Shown: positions 5,245 to 16,380, numbered from the stretch's first letter. The stretch: DNA of 64,000 nucleotides from Solimonas_A sp052035235 (GCA_052035235.1 JBPOHT010000037.1:44073-108072), one strand, 5' to 3'. Numbers and translations: made by a program. Notes: a model not told the origin generated them from the letters alone.

Positions 5245-6596
5245 CGAAGCCTGCCTACGCCAACACGGGATGGCCGGCCTGGTCCAAAGAGTCGGGGGAC
5301 GCTGCCGCTCCGGTTTATGCCTGGGGCGTCAACCTCAACAACGGCAACGCCAACATCAACAACCGCAACAACGAAGGGCTCGCCCTCCCCGTGTCGCCGT
5401 TGGCCGCGCCCGCCAGTGAGTATCAGAGTGCGGGGCGCATCAGCCGACAGGATCTGTTCAAGGCCTTCTGGACTGCCCGCAAGGGCAAGGTGCCCAGCTG
5501 CAACCGCATGCGCTTCGAAGCCGACTGGCACGAGCGCATCACCTTCCTGGAGCAGCAGATCAACAGCCACATGTGGCTGCCGCTGCCCACGTCCGTCTTC
5601 GTGGCAGAAACCCCCAAGGCCCGGCAGATCCACGCGCCGGACTTCGAGGACCGCGTCGTCCACCACTGGATCGTGCCCAAGCTGGAACAGCGCTACGAGC
5701 CCATCTTCATCGCGGACTCCTACGCCAACCGTCGCGGCAAAGGCTGCCACGCCGCCGTGCGCCAGCTCACTCGCTTCGTCCGCCAGGTCGCCAGCGGCCA
5801 GGGCCGCGGCTGGTATCTGCAGCTCGATATCGCCAACTGCTTCAACTCCATCAACCGCAAGCGCCTCTGGCGCATGGTCCGCCGCATGATGCAGCGCTGG
5901 CGCATGCCGGAGATCGAGCAGCGCGTCGTGCACGCCCTGCTCCGCCGCTCCCCGCTGGAGCAGGGCATCCGCAGCCGTGCCTCACCGGCGCAGCTGGCCA
6001 AGGTCCCGTACCACAAGCGCCTGGAGGCCGCGGCGCCCGGCTGCGGACTTCCCATCGGCAGCCTGCCCAGCCAGTTCCTGGCCAACGTCTACCTCAACGC
6101 CCTGGACCAGTTCGTCAAGCACGTCCTCAAGGCCAAGCGCTACCTGCGCTACGCCGACGACTTCGTCCTGGTCCACGAGAGCCGCGAGCAGCTCCAGACC
6201 TGGCACCGCCAGATCGAGGCCTTCCTGCACCGCGAGCTGGGCCTGCGCCTGAAGGACGACGTCCGCCTGCGGCCGCTGGAAGACGGCATCGACTTCCTGG
6301 GCTACATCGTGCGCCCCACCCACACCCTCGTGCGCCGCCGCGTCGTCACCCACGCCAAGACCAAGCTACAGGCCTGGGAGCGCGCCCACGTGCGCGCAGA
6401 CGCCATCGTCGCCACGCCAGAGGCCCTGCGCGCCGGGCTCGCGGTCTGGCGCAGCTACCAGGGCCATTTCCAGCACGCCAATACGCACAGGCTCCAGCAG
6501 GGCCTGCAGGAGCGCTTCCCCTGGCTGCCCGCGCTCCAACGCCGGCGGCGCACCGATCACAGGCATGAAGGCCGGACATTGAGGATTGCCATATGA
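5241..6596 (+). CDS. DGR reverse transcriptase with the template repeat inside its reading frame
   Basis: A protein of 451 residues if started at ATG 5241. The RT core begins near residue 66. Motifs: RQIHAPDFEDRVVHHW (128-143), LQLDIANCFNSIN with catalytic Asp196, PIGSLPSQFLANVYLN with the DGR-type IGxxxSQ (272-278), and YADD (304-307), with the two catalytic Asp; FLGY follows. Known: IGxxxSQ distinguishes DGR RTs from QGxxxSP of group II introns. Residues 21-59 are the translated TR. The ATGA overlap with avd argues that translation starts before the TR, so the mature protein may carry a template-encoded N-terminus; a start downstream of the TR is the alternative, but no ATG lies between the TR and residue 90. 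It reverse-transcribes TR RNA with adenine infidelity. Confidence 0.93.
   Translation: MTKPAYANTGWPAWSKESGDAAAPVYAWGVNLNNGNANINNRNNEGLALPVSPLAAPASEYQSAGRISRQDLFKAFWTARKGKVPSCNRMRFEADWHERITFLEQQINSHMWLPLPTSVFVAETPKARQIHAPDFEDRVVHHWIVPKLEQRYEPIFIADSYANRRGKGCHAAVRQLTRFVRQVASGQGRGWYLQLDIANCFNSINRKRLWRMVRRMMQRWRMPEIEQRVVHALLRRSPLEQGIRSRASPAQLAKVPYHKRLEAAAPGCGLPIGSLPSQFLANVYLNALDQFVKHVLKAKRYLRYADDFVLVHESREQLQTWHRQIEAFLHRELGLRLKDDVRLRPLEDGIDFLGYIVRPTHTLVRRRVVTHAKTKLQAWERAHVRADAIVATPEALRAGLAVWRSYQGHFQHANTHRLQQGLQERFPWLPALQRRRRTDHRHEGRTLRIAI
5302..5417 (+). repeat. DGR template repeat (TR)
   Basis: The 116-nt invariant donor. It contains 23 adenines, 20 of them in the mutable core: TAT, nine AAC codons and one ATC. 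AAC is the classic DGR codon because mutating both A bases samples many residues but never creates a stop. 19 of the 20 core adenines differ in at least one of the four VRs; the two adenines of the GAA codon and the one near the 3' end never do. The 3' boundary is CCAGT followed by GAGTAT (IMH*-like) instead of CAGTCC in the VRs. It lies 60 bases into the RT open reading frame and in the same frame. Confidence 0.95.
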
Positions 6597-6937
6597 CGCA
6601 GAACACCAACACCGAGCGCGACAGCATGAACGCCACACCCATTCGGGTTTTTGTGATGAACGACATGGAGTGGTGGGCAGGCGCATGCACCCCCGAGGAA
6701 ATGCTCGCCTACTACATGCATGAGACGGGCGTTACTCGCGAGGAAGCGCTGGGCGATGACGATCCCAATGCGCTGCCGGAGCCGCTGACCGACGAGCAGA
6801 TGGACAAGCTCCGCATTGCCGAGGTGGACGAAAACGAGCGCCCGACCGGCCAGCGCCCCACCTTCCGCGAGGCCCTGGACGCCATGATCGCAGCGGGCCA
6901 GGAATTCCCATGCCTGTTTGCCTCAACGGAGTGGTAG
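6593..6937 (+). CDS. Hypothetical protein downstream of the RT
   Basis: A protein of 114 residues whose ATG at 6593 overlaps the RT stop (ATGA). It is acidic, with an N-terminal VFVMNDMEWWAGA strand-helix segment, an acidic stretch (EEALGDDDPNALPEPLTDEQ) and no membrane part. It resembles small single-domain proteins of phage genomes but I cannot name the family. Tight coupling to the RT makes it part of the same transcript; a role in the DGR is possible but unsupported. Confidence 0.58.
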   Translation: MTQNTNTERDSMNATPIRVFVMNDMEWWAGACTPEEMLAYYMHETGVTREEALGDDDPNALPEPLTDEQMDKLRIAEVDENERPTGQRPTFREALDAMIAAGQEFPCLFASTEW

Positions 6938-6939
6938 CC

Positions 6940-7353
6940 ATGCCGGCAGGACTGGGCATAGCTGATGATCCGGTTGTCGGCCACAAAACCTTCCTCAGTA
7001 AGGAAGGCGGCTTCCGCCACCTGCCGCTGCTGCAGTCCGAAGCCGATGCGATCCTGAAGAAGTGCGATGAGGAAGATGCCAGGCGCAAGGAGCTGATGCC
7101 GGACGAGAGCACCGCCATCCGCATGATGTTCGATGCGTGGCTTCGCTTGAAGCAGCTGGGGTGGAAGGAAGCCATCTATTGCCCCAAGGACGGGAGCGTG
7201 TTTGACGCGATTGAGCCTGGCTCTACTGGCATCCACCACTGCAACTACCAAGGCGAATGGCCCAACGGCAGCTGGTGGACCCACAGCGAAGACGACGTCT
7301 TCCCCAGCCATCCGGTGCTGTTCAAAGTCCCGCAGGAGCCCAAGACCCCATGA
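6940..7353 (+). CDS. Hypothetical phage-type protein
   Basis: A protein of 137 residues from ATG 6940, with GGAG 8 bases upstream; an earlier in-frame ATG at 6910 would overlap the previous gene. It contains FDAWLRLKQLGWKEAIYCP, a cysteine in YCPKDG, and IHHCNYQGEWPNGSWW, a pattern seen in small phage proteins with a possible zinc site. The stop overlaps the next potential ATG by ATGA (7350-7353). Function unknown. Confidence 0.55.
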   Translation: MPAGLGIADDPVVGHKTFLSKEGGFRHLPLLQSEADAILKKCDEEDARRKELMPDESTAIRMMFDAWLRLKQLGWKEAIYCPKDGSVFDAIEPGSTGIHHCNYQGEWPNGSWWTHSEDDVFPSHPVLFKVPQEPKTP

Positions 7354-7373
7354 GCGTCATCGAAGGAGGCCGC

Positions 7374-8033
7374 ATGAACAGCAAAAGACTGCCCCCAGTC
7401 CCGGACGCTTTGGCGTACTCGCGGAACTACGCGATCGCCAGCCCTTACCTGAATAGCACAGCTCGGGAGCACATCGAGGGACTGTGTGACCTGCTGGAGC
7501 AGACCGAAGCAGCGCGCCTGGCCGCCGTCGAATCTGCGGGAGCATTGCAGCCGAGCGTGAGCGCCACAGAGGGCGATAGGATCGCGGCGTTGGAGAGGCA
7601 GTTGGCCGAAGCCCTGGAATCGCGCGCATTCACCCAGCAGTGGTACGCCGAGCGATGGAAGACGCTGGAGGACTGGTTCCGCAGCGAGGGCAAAGACCTG
7701 CCCATCCGCGACCAGTTCTGGAGCATCCTCGCCAACGGCGTCAAGGATGCGAACACCCCGCCGACTTATGCCCAGCAGCTCAACATCGCCAAGCACCGCG
7801 CCGAACGTGCAGAGAAAGAGCGCGCCGCTTTGATGGGCGGGATGCAGGCTGTCGCGAAGGACGCCGCGACCTTTCGCTATCTCCAGAAGCTGGCAGAGGA
7901 TGAGGAGAATCCGAGGCTTCATCCTGCTTTCTATGTTGGGAAAGCGGAGGCTTACGACGTGGCCGCAGGCGAATTGGAAGCCATCCTGACTCCGGAAATC
8001 CGGCAACTGCTGGTTGGGAAGAATCAGGGATGA
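7374..8033 (+). CDS. Hypothetical phage-type protein with coiled coil
   Basis: A protein of 219 residues from ATG 7374, chosen for its strong SD AAGGAGG (7363-7369); ATG 7350, coupled by ATGA to the previous gene, is an alternative that adds 8 residues. Layout: LCDLLEQTEAARLAAVESAG and IAALERQLAEALESRAF (coiled coil, about 40-85), a middle part (WFRSEGKDLPIRDQFWSILA), then KHRAERAEKERAALM and a C-terminal FRYLQKLAEDEENPRL region. Such helical proteins occur in phage early regions. No function assigned. Confidence 0.58.
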   Translation: MNSKRLPPVPDALAYSRNYAIASPYLNSTAREHIEGLCDLLEQTEAARLAAVESAGALQPSVSATEGDRIAALERQLAEALESRAFTQQWYAERWKTLEDWFRSEGKDLPIRDQFWSILANGVKDANTPPTYAQQLNIAKHRAERAEKERAALMGGMQAVAKDAATFRYLQKLAEDEENPRLHPAFYVGKAEAYDVAAGELEAILTPEIRQLLVGKNQG

Positions 8034-8329
8034 TCTGCCCAGACTGCAAAGGCGCCAAGGACGTTTTCGCCTTCGTCAACACCGGCCCCGACGCCAGCAA
8101 GCACCGCAGCGGCATGATGCCGTGCCGGCGATGCAGCGGCCGCGGCGCGGTCCCGTTCCAGATGGCGGAGTGGATGCGCCAGGGCCGGCTGATGCGCGAT
8201 GCCCGCGTGGCGCGCCGCGAGAGCCTACGGGAAGCAGCCCAACGCCTGGGCATGGGCAGCGCCGTTCTTTCGCGTCTGGAGCAGGGCTACGAGCCGATAC
8301 CGGAGTCCTTGTTGAGGGCGATGCAGTGA
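8030..8329 (+). CDS. Zinc-ribbon plus XRE-type HTH protein
   Basis: A protein of 99 residues coupled to the previous gene by ATGA. The N-terminal CPDCKGAKD...CRRCSGRG is a DnaJ-like zinc-binding pair. After a linker, RRESLREAAQRLGMGSAVLS followed by RLEQGYEPIPE is an XRE-type helix-turn-helix. A zinc ribbon joined to a DNA-binding HTH in one small protein suggests a regulator carried by the element, perhaps of excision or operon expression; the target is unknown. Confidence 0.68.
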   Translation: MICPDCKGAKDVFAFVNTGPDASKHRSGMMPCRRCSGRGAVPFQMAEWMRQGRLMRDARVARRESLREAAQRLGMGSAVLSRLEQGYEPIPESLLRAMQ

Positions 8330-8334
8330 TCCAG

Positions 8335-8607
8335 TCACTCACCCCGCTGTCTCGGAGCATCGGACCTGTCCGGCCGGCAGGTCGGGGCCAGTCGAAACTC
8401 CGGCATGCGGCCGCCACAGCGGCCACAGACGGCCTTGGCGACCAGCGTGGCGCAGGAGATGTCGCCGTATCGCTCGATCAAGTCCAGGGGATCAAACTGT
8501 CCGCACTTCTGGCACCTGGTGCAGTGCAGCCGGATCCAATCCTGCCCGACGTGATCAGACAGTTCACCGATTGGGCCAGGGTTCGGGTTTTCGTCGCGGC
8601 GCCTCAT
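8335..8607 (-). CDS. Small zinc-finger protein on the opposite strand
   Basis: A protein of 90 residues starting at the ATG at 8607 (an upstream ATG at 8643 adds 12 residues). It has CTRCQKCGQFDPLDLIERYG and CGRCGGRMPEF, two cysteine pairs around an LDLIERYG helix. This is the layout of small zinc-binding proteins in phages and mobile elements of proteobacteria. It is the only minus-strand gene between the repressor region and the tRNA and fills the gap between the HTH gene and the recombinase. Role unknown. Confidence 0.55.
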   Translation of the reverse strand: MRRRDENPNPGPIGELSDHVGQDWIRLHCTRCQKCGQFDPLDLIERYGDISCATLVAKAVCGRCGGRMPEFRLAPTCRPDRSDAPRQRGE

Positions 8608-8678
8608 CAGGCCAGCAGGATACCGCGCACAGCGCCCCGGCACCTCAACGAGGTCGCCCAGGTCCCGGAGGCGCTTCC

Positions 8679-8828
8679 ATGAAACCCACGCCGCCTATCC
8701 ATGCACTGCTGCAGCTACTGGCCCAGCAGGCCGTGCGCGAGCATCTAACAGCAGTTCGCCAACCGAATCAGCAGGATGCGCCCGCGCGCTCAAATCACCC
8801 TCTGCCGAACAAATCGGCCAACCGGTAG
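8679..8828 (+). CDS. Very small ORF before the recombinase
   Basis: A protein of 49 residues, ATG 8679, preceded by CGGAGG about 8 bases upstream. An amphipathic helix (IHALLQLLAQQAVREHLTAV) is followed by a polar, Asn/Pro-rich tail. It ends 10 bases before the recombinase start. Size, position and basic character would suit an excisionase-like or leader peptide, but there is no motif to prove it. Confidence 0.35.
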   Translation: MKPTPPIHALLQLLAQQAVREHLTAVRQPNQQDAPARSNHPLPNKSANR

Positions 8829-8838
8829 CGTGTCCCAG

Positions 8839-10458
<1,620 letters not shown>

Positions 10459-10582
10459 CCAGACAGACGACCATTGTAGTCTGTTACCACTGATCAATCA
10501 ACCACTTTGCGCTGTCTTGAGCCTGCTTTTCGAAGGCTTGGACAACCTCCGGACGATTGGCTCCGGAGTACTGCTTTTGGGG

Positions 10583-10667
10583 TGGTGCCCACGGAGAGAC
10601 TCGAACTCCCATGGCTCTCGCCGTTACCACCTCAAGGTAGTGTGTCTACCAATTCCACCACGTGGGC
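10583..10667 (-). tRNA. leuU: tRNA-Leu (GAG)
   Basis: 85 nt with encoded CCA. Acceptor GCCCACG pairs with CGTGGGC. The anticodon loop TTGAGGT gives GAG and the long variable arm marks a class II tRNA. The pair C27:A43 at the top of the anticodon stem looks unpaired. Its place between secG and tRNA-fMet matches leuU of other gammaproteobacteria. Confidence 0.92.
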
Positions 10668-10717
10668 ACTGCTTACCAAAACCACCGACGGATCACGATG
10701 CTGCCGAGGTCTGTCGA

Positions 10718-10743
10718 GGGGCGCGGATTGTAGCGCCCCTTTT
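10718..10743. terminator. GC-rich hairpin downstream of secG
   Basis: GGGGCGC (10718-10724) and GCGCCCC (10733-10739) form a 7-bp stem with TTTT on the plus strand. On the minus strand, where secG and the tRNAs are read, no T-run follows. It may be a weak terminator or a processing signal between secG and tRNA-Leu. Confidence 0.35.
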
Positions 10744-10777
10744 CGAGTTTGTCTCGAATTTGTCGCCGGATTCGTGC

Positions 10778-11152
10778 TTATTCCGGAACGACCGGCGCTG
10801 CCGGGGCGGCAGGCTCGGCAGCCGGGGCCGCTGCAGGGGCATCCGGAGCCGGAACGACCGGTGCGGGCACCGCGGCCGGAGCCTCGGTCTTCACCGAGTC
10901 GACCACCGAAGTGGCTTCCTTGGTGCCGTGGACCAGGTAGGCCAGGGCCAGGCTGGCGATGAAAAACACCGTCGCCAGATAGGACGTGGCACGCGACAGG
11001 AAATTCGCCGAGCCGCGTGAGCCGAAGACGGTGCCCGAGGCGCCGCTGCCGAAGGCGGCGCCGGCGTCGGCGCCCTTACCGTGCTGCAGCAGGATCAGAC
11101 CGACGAGGCCGATACCCACCAACACCTGCAGGATGACCAGAAACGTATGCAT
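10778..11152 (-). CDS. secG: Protein-export membrane protein SecG
   Basis: A protein of 124 residues. Two transmembrane helices (FLVILQVLVGIGLVGLILLQ and ATVFFIASLALAYLVHG) flank the SecG signature around GKGADAGAAFGSGASGTVFG, then an Ala/Pro-rich tail. SecG is the accessory subunit of the SecYEG translocon in the inner membrane. It lies 29 bases downstream of tpiA and just upstream of tRNA-Leu, as in pseudomonads. Confidence 0.95.
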   Translation of the reverse strand: MHTFLVILQVLVGIGLVGLILLQHGKGADAGAAFGSGASGTVFGSRGSANFLSRATSYLATVFFIASLALAYLVHGTKEATSVVDSVKTEAPAAVPAPVVPAPDAPAAAPAAEPAAPAAPVVPE

Positions 11153-11181
11153 GAACTCGAAAACCCCGAAGAAAGACTGTG

Positions 11182-11949
11182 TCAGCTCAGGGACTGCGCC
11201 GCAGCGCAGATCGCCAGGAAATCCGCGGCCTTCAGCGAGGCGCCACCGATCAGGCCGCCATCGACATCCGGATTGGCGAAGAGCGCCTGGGCGTTATCCG
11301 CCTTGACACTGCCGCCGTAAAGAATCCGCGTGGAATCCGCAATATTAGCACTACGGGTGCGCAATTGACCACGAATGAAGGCGTGGGCGTCCTGCGCCTG
11401 CTGCGGCGAGGCGGTCTTGCCGGTGCCGATGGCCCAGACCGGCTCGTAGGCGACGACAGCATTGGTGAAGCTCTCCACCCCACAGAGGTCCAGCACCGCA
11501 GCCAGCTGGCGTGCCAGCACGGCCTCGGTCTGCCCACCCTCGCGCTCGGCCAGGGTCTCGCCGACACAGAGCACGGGCACCAGCCCCGCCTTCTGGGCAG
11601 CCTGGTACTTCTGCGCCACCAGGGCATCGGTCTCGCCATAGAGCGCACGACGCTCGGAATGGCCGACCAGGACATGGCCGCAGCCGGTGTCGCGCAGCAT
11701 GGCGCCGAGCACCTCACCGGTGAAGGCGCCGGCCTTTTCCTGCTCGCTCAGGTTCTGGGCACCCAGCAGCACCGCGGAGCCCTGCAGGCGCGCACCCACC
11801 GAGTCCAGGTAGGGGAACGGCGGGCAGACCAGGATTTCCACCTGGGCGTTGGCGCCGGCACCGGCCAGCAGGCCATCCAGCAGCGCGGCGTTCTCGGCGC
11901 GATTGCCGTTCATCTTCCAGTTGCCGGCAACCATGTAACGGCGGCTCAT
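11182..11949 (-). CDS. tpiA: Triosephosphate isomerase
   Basis: A protein of 255 residues. VAGNWKMNG at the start holds the catalytic Lys, GHSERR carries the electrophilic His, and AYEPVWAIGTGK the catalytic Glu; ILYGGSVKADNA is the phosphate-binding loop. It interconverts dihydroxyacetone phosphate and glyceraldehyde 3-phosphate in glycolysis and gluconeogenesis. Length is normal for the family. It stands between glmM and secG, the pseudomonad arrangement. Confidence 0.97.
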   Translation of the reverse strand: MSRRYMVAGNWKMNGNRAENAALLDGLLAGAGANAQVEILVCPPFPYLDSVGARLQGSAVLLGAQNLSEQEKAGAFTGEVLGAMLRDTGCGHVLVGHSERRALYGETDALVAQKYQAAQKAGLVPVLCVGETLAEREGGQTEAVLARQLAAVLDLCGVESFTNAVVAYEPVWAIGTGKTASPQQAQDAHAFIRGQLRTRSANIADSTRILYGGSVKADNAQALFANPDVDGGLIGGASLKAADFLAICAAAQSLS

Positions 11950-12008
11950 CGCATTCCCCTGTATTCGTGATCAGTTCGGTGAATCGTGGATTTTAGTGGA
12001 TAACCCCA

Positions 12009-12133
12009 TGAGGATGCGAAGAAACCGTAGCGAGCATGCCCGAGCTTGCATCGAGGAGCGGCGCCGTACCGAAGTACGGCGAGCACCCGAGATGCACGAT
12101 CGGGCAGCGGAGCAGGCTTGCTTCGTATCCTCA
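12009..12133. repeat. Imperfect long palindrome between tpiA and glmM
   Basis: The left arm begins TGAGGATGCGAAG (12009-12021) and the right arm, read in reverse complement, TGAGGATACGAAG. Inner matched blocks include GCCCGA, TGCATC and GCCGTAC around a GAA centre near 12070. The right arm runs into the stop codon of glmM. The whole 125 bp could fold into one long stem with bulges, like a REP or small MITE-type element; it may also end or stabilise glmM mRNA. Confidence 0.6.
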
Positions 12134-13486
12134 GGCGGCTGAAGCGAGGGAATTGGCGGCTTCGCGCACGCGATCGGCGATCAGGCGTGCACTGCTGTCG
12201 GCGAGGTCCTGCGCGTCGGCCTCGACCATGACGCGTACCAGCGGCTCGGTGCCCGAGGCTCGCAGCAGAACGCGGCCCCGCTGGCCCAGGCCCGCTTCCG
12301 CTTCCTTGACCGAGGCCTTGACCCCAGCCGCTTCCAGCACCGGCGCGGCCTTGCCGGTGACCCGCACGTTGATCAGCACCTGCGGATATTTCTGCATGCC
12401 CGAGGCCAACTCCTGCAGCGTGCGCCCGGTCTGCGCCAGCACTTCCAGCACCTGCAACGCGGTGACGGTACCGTCACCGGTCGTACTGCGATCCAGGCAC
12501 AGCGTGTGTCCGGAGGTCTCGCCGCCGAGCACGCCGCCCTTGGCGCGCAGCATCTCCAGCACGTAGCGGTCACCGACCTTGGCGCGGTGGAAGTCCACAC
12601 CCTTGGCCCGCAGGGCATTTTCCAGGCCCAGGTTGCTCATCAGGGTGCCGACGACCGGCCCCTGCAGCATCTGCAGGCGCAGGCGGTCGTTGGCGAGGAT
12701 GTACAGGATCTCGTCACCGTCGACCGCCCTGCCCTCGTGGTCGACCATCAGGCAGCGGTCGGCGTCACCGTCGAGCGCGATACCGAGATCGGCGCCGTGC
12801 TCGAGCACCGCCTTCTGCAGGGATCCAAGGTGCGTGGAGCCGCAGCCTTCGTTGATGTTGAAGCCATCCGGCTTGGCGTGGATGGCGATGACCTGCACGC
12901 CGAGACGCTGCAGGGTCTCCGGCGCGGTCTGGTAGCCGGCGCCGTTGGCGCAGTCCAGCACGATCTTCATGCCGTCCAGCCGCGGGCCGCGGTAGGCGAT
13001 CAGGCAATGGCTGACGTACTGCTCCACCGAGCGGGCGATGCGCCGCGCGGCGCCCACCTGCTCCGGAGCCACGCAACGCAGTTCCTCCTCCAGCAAGGCT
13101 TCGATGCGCAGCTCGACCTCGTCGCTGAGCTTGCCGCCATCGGGGCCGAAGAACTTCACACCGTTGTCGTAGTGGGGGTTGTGCGAAGCGGAGATCACCA
13201 CGCCGGCACAGGCGCCGAGATTGCGGGTCAGCACCGACACGCCCGGAGTGGGCAGTGGCCCCAGCAGGCCCACGTCCATGCCGGCAGCGGAAAACCCCGC
13301 CTCCAGGGCCGATTCGAACAGGTAGCCCGAACGGCGCGTGTCCTTGCCGATCAGCACCTGGCGGCCCGGCTGGCCACCCAGCACCTTGCCGGCGGCCCAG
13401 CCCAGCTTCAGTGCGAATTCCGGGGTCAGCGGCTTCTCACCAACCCGCCCACGGATACCGTCCGTTCCAAAGTACTTGCGGCTCAT
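12131..13486 (-). CDS. glmM: Phosphoglucosamine mutase
   Basis: A protein of 451 residues. It begins RKYFGTDGIRGRVGEKPLTP; the phosphoserine loop is VVISASHNPHYDNGVKFFG, the metal site DGDADRC and the sugar-binding loop GGETSGH. It converts glucosamine 6-phosphate to glucosamine 1-phosphate for UDP-GlcNAc, hence peptidoglycan and LPS. It follows folP with a 12-base gap. Full length, all key residues present. Confidence 0.97.
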   Translation of the reverse strand: MSRKYFGTDGIRGRVGEKPLTPEFALKLGWAAGKVLGGQPGRQVLIGKDTRRSGYLFESALEAGFSAAGMDVGLLGPLPTPGVSVLTRNLGACAGVVISASHNPHYDNGVKFFGPDGGKLSDEVELRIEALLEEELRCVAPEQVGAARRIARSVEQYVSHCLIAYRGPRLDGMKIVLDCANGAGYQTAPETLQRLGVQVIAIHAKPDGFNINEGCGSTHLGSLQKAVLEHGADLGIALDGDADRCLMVDHEGRAVDGDEILYILANDRLRLQMLQGPVVGTLMSNLGLENALRAKGVDFHRAKVGDRYVLEMLRAKGGVLGGETSGHTLCLDRSTTGDGTVTALQVLEVLAQTGRTLQELASGMQKYPQVLINVRVTGKAAPVLEAAGVKASVKEAEAGLGQRGRVLLRASGTEPLVRVMVEADAQDLADSSARLIADRVREAANSLASAA

Positions 13487-13498
13487 ATCGTTATCTCT

Positions 13499-14365
13499 CT
13501 AGCCCAGTTGGCTGTTCGGGGAGTTACGGCTGCTCGCCCCAGCCTGTTTTGCGGATTGTGCGACCTTCAAGGCCTCTACGGTAGGACCTACGTCATGGAC
13601 GCGCAGGATGCGGGCGCCCTGCCAGGCAGCGAGTACCGCGCCCGCCAGGCTGCCCGCCAGCCGGCCCTCCACCGGCTGTCCCAGCAATTGTCCGAACATG
13701 GATTTGCGCGACAAGCCCACCAACAGGGGGCATTCCAGGTCGGCGAAAGCCTCCAGCCGCCCCAGCAGCGCCAGGTTGTGCTCCAGCCGCTTGCCGAACC
13801 CAAAGCCCGGATCCAGCACCAGCCGCTCGCGCGGGATGCCGGCCGCCAGGCAGGCCTGCATTCGCGCTCCCAGGAAGCCATGGACCTCGGCCACGACATC
13901 GGCGTAGCGCGGGTCCTGCTGCATGGTGCGCGGCTCACCCTGCATGTGCATCAGGCACACCGCGGTGCCGGCCGCAGCGGCCACTTCTACCGCAGATTCC
14001 GCCCGCAGTGCATTGATGTCATTGATTATTTCAGCGCCCGCGCGACAAGCCTCACGCATCACGGCGGGCTTGGTGGTGTCCACCGACAGAACCACGTCCA
14101 GTTCGCGGGACAGGCGCTCGATCACCGGCACCACCCGTTCCAGTTCCTCGGCTTCGGTCACCGGTGCAGCGCCCGGGCGGGTGGACTCGCCGCCGATGTC
14201 GATGATGGCGGCGCCCTCGCCCACCATCTGCCGGGCGCGCGCCAGGGCCTGCTCCCGCGTGGCATGAAGCCCGCCGTCGGAGAAGGAATCGGGAGTGACG
14301 TTGAGGATGCCCATCACGACCGGCGCATCCAGCGCCAGTCGCCGCCGGGGTAACTGGAGGAACAT
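13499..14365 (-). CDS. folP: Dihydropteroate synthase
   Basis: About 288 residues from ATG 14365; a TTG at 14374 lies within the T-run of the upstream terminator and is unlikely. VMGILNVTPDSFSDGG, GGESTRPGA, DPGFGFGK and GLSRKSMFG are the DHPS signatures for pterin and p-aminobenzoate binding. It makes 7,8-dihydropteroate for folate. There is no evident SD before the ATG, and a strong terminator precedes it, so expression may depend on read-through from ftsH. Confidence 0.95.
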   Translation of the reverse strand: MFLQLPRRRLALDAPVVMGILNVTPDSFSDGGLHATREQALARARQMVGEGAAIIDIGGESTRPGAAPVTEAEELERVVPVIERLSRELDVVLSVDTTKPAVMREACRAGAEIINDINALRAESAVEVAAAAGTAVCLMHMQGEPRTMQQDPRYADVVAEVHGFLGARMQACLAAGIPRERLVLDPGFGFGKRLEHNLALLGRLEAFADLECPLLVGLSRKSMFGQLLGQPVEGRLAGSLAGAVLAAWQGARILRVHDVGPTVEALKVAQSAKQAGASSRNSPNSQLG

Positions 14366-14372
14366 GGGAAGC

Positions 14373-14403
14373 AAAAAGACGGGGCGCGTCGCCGCGCCCC
14401 GTC
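14373..14403 (-). terminator. Intrinsic terminator between ftsH and folP
   Basis: Perfect 11-bp stem GACGGGGCGCG (14378-14388) / CGCGCCCCGTC (14393-14403), 4-base loop, then TTTTT on the minus strand (14373-14377). It sits 7 bases after the ftsH stop and only 7 bases before the folP ATG, so it must terminate or attenuate folP-glmM transcription. Confidence 0.85.
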
Positions 14404-14409
14404 GTCAAC

Positions 14410-16329
<1,920 letters not shown>

Positions 16330-16380
16330 AGCTTTATCCTTGGTTACCGTTACCGCAACGGTTGCCGCAACCGCACGTTA

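Noticed and set aside
897..5417. The five 116-nt repeats as a CRISPR array or tandem repeat
   Set aside because: They are irregularly spaced, lie inside genes, and differ only at adenines of one copy, which fits a DGR and not a CRISPR.
5241..6596. RT as a retron or group II intron protein
   Set aside because: There is no msr-msd-like RNA, maturase or endonuclease domain, and the IGxxxSQ motif with TR/VR pairs identifies a DGR.
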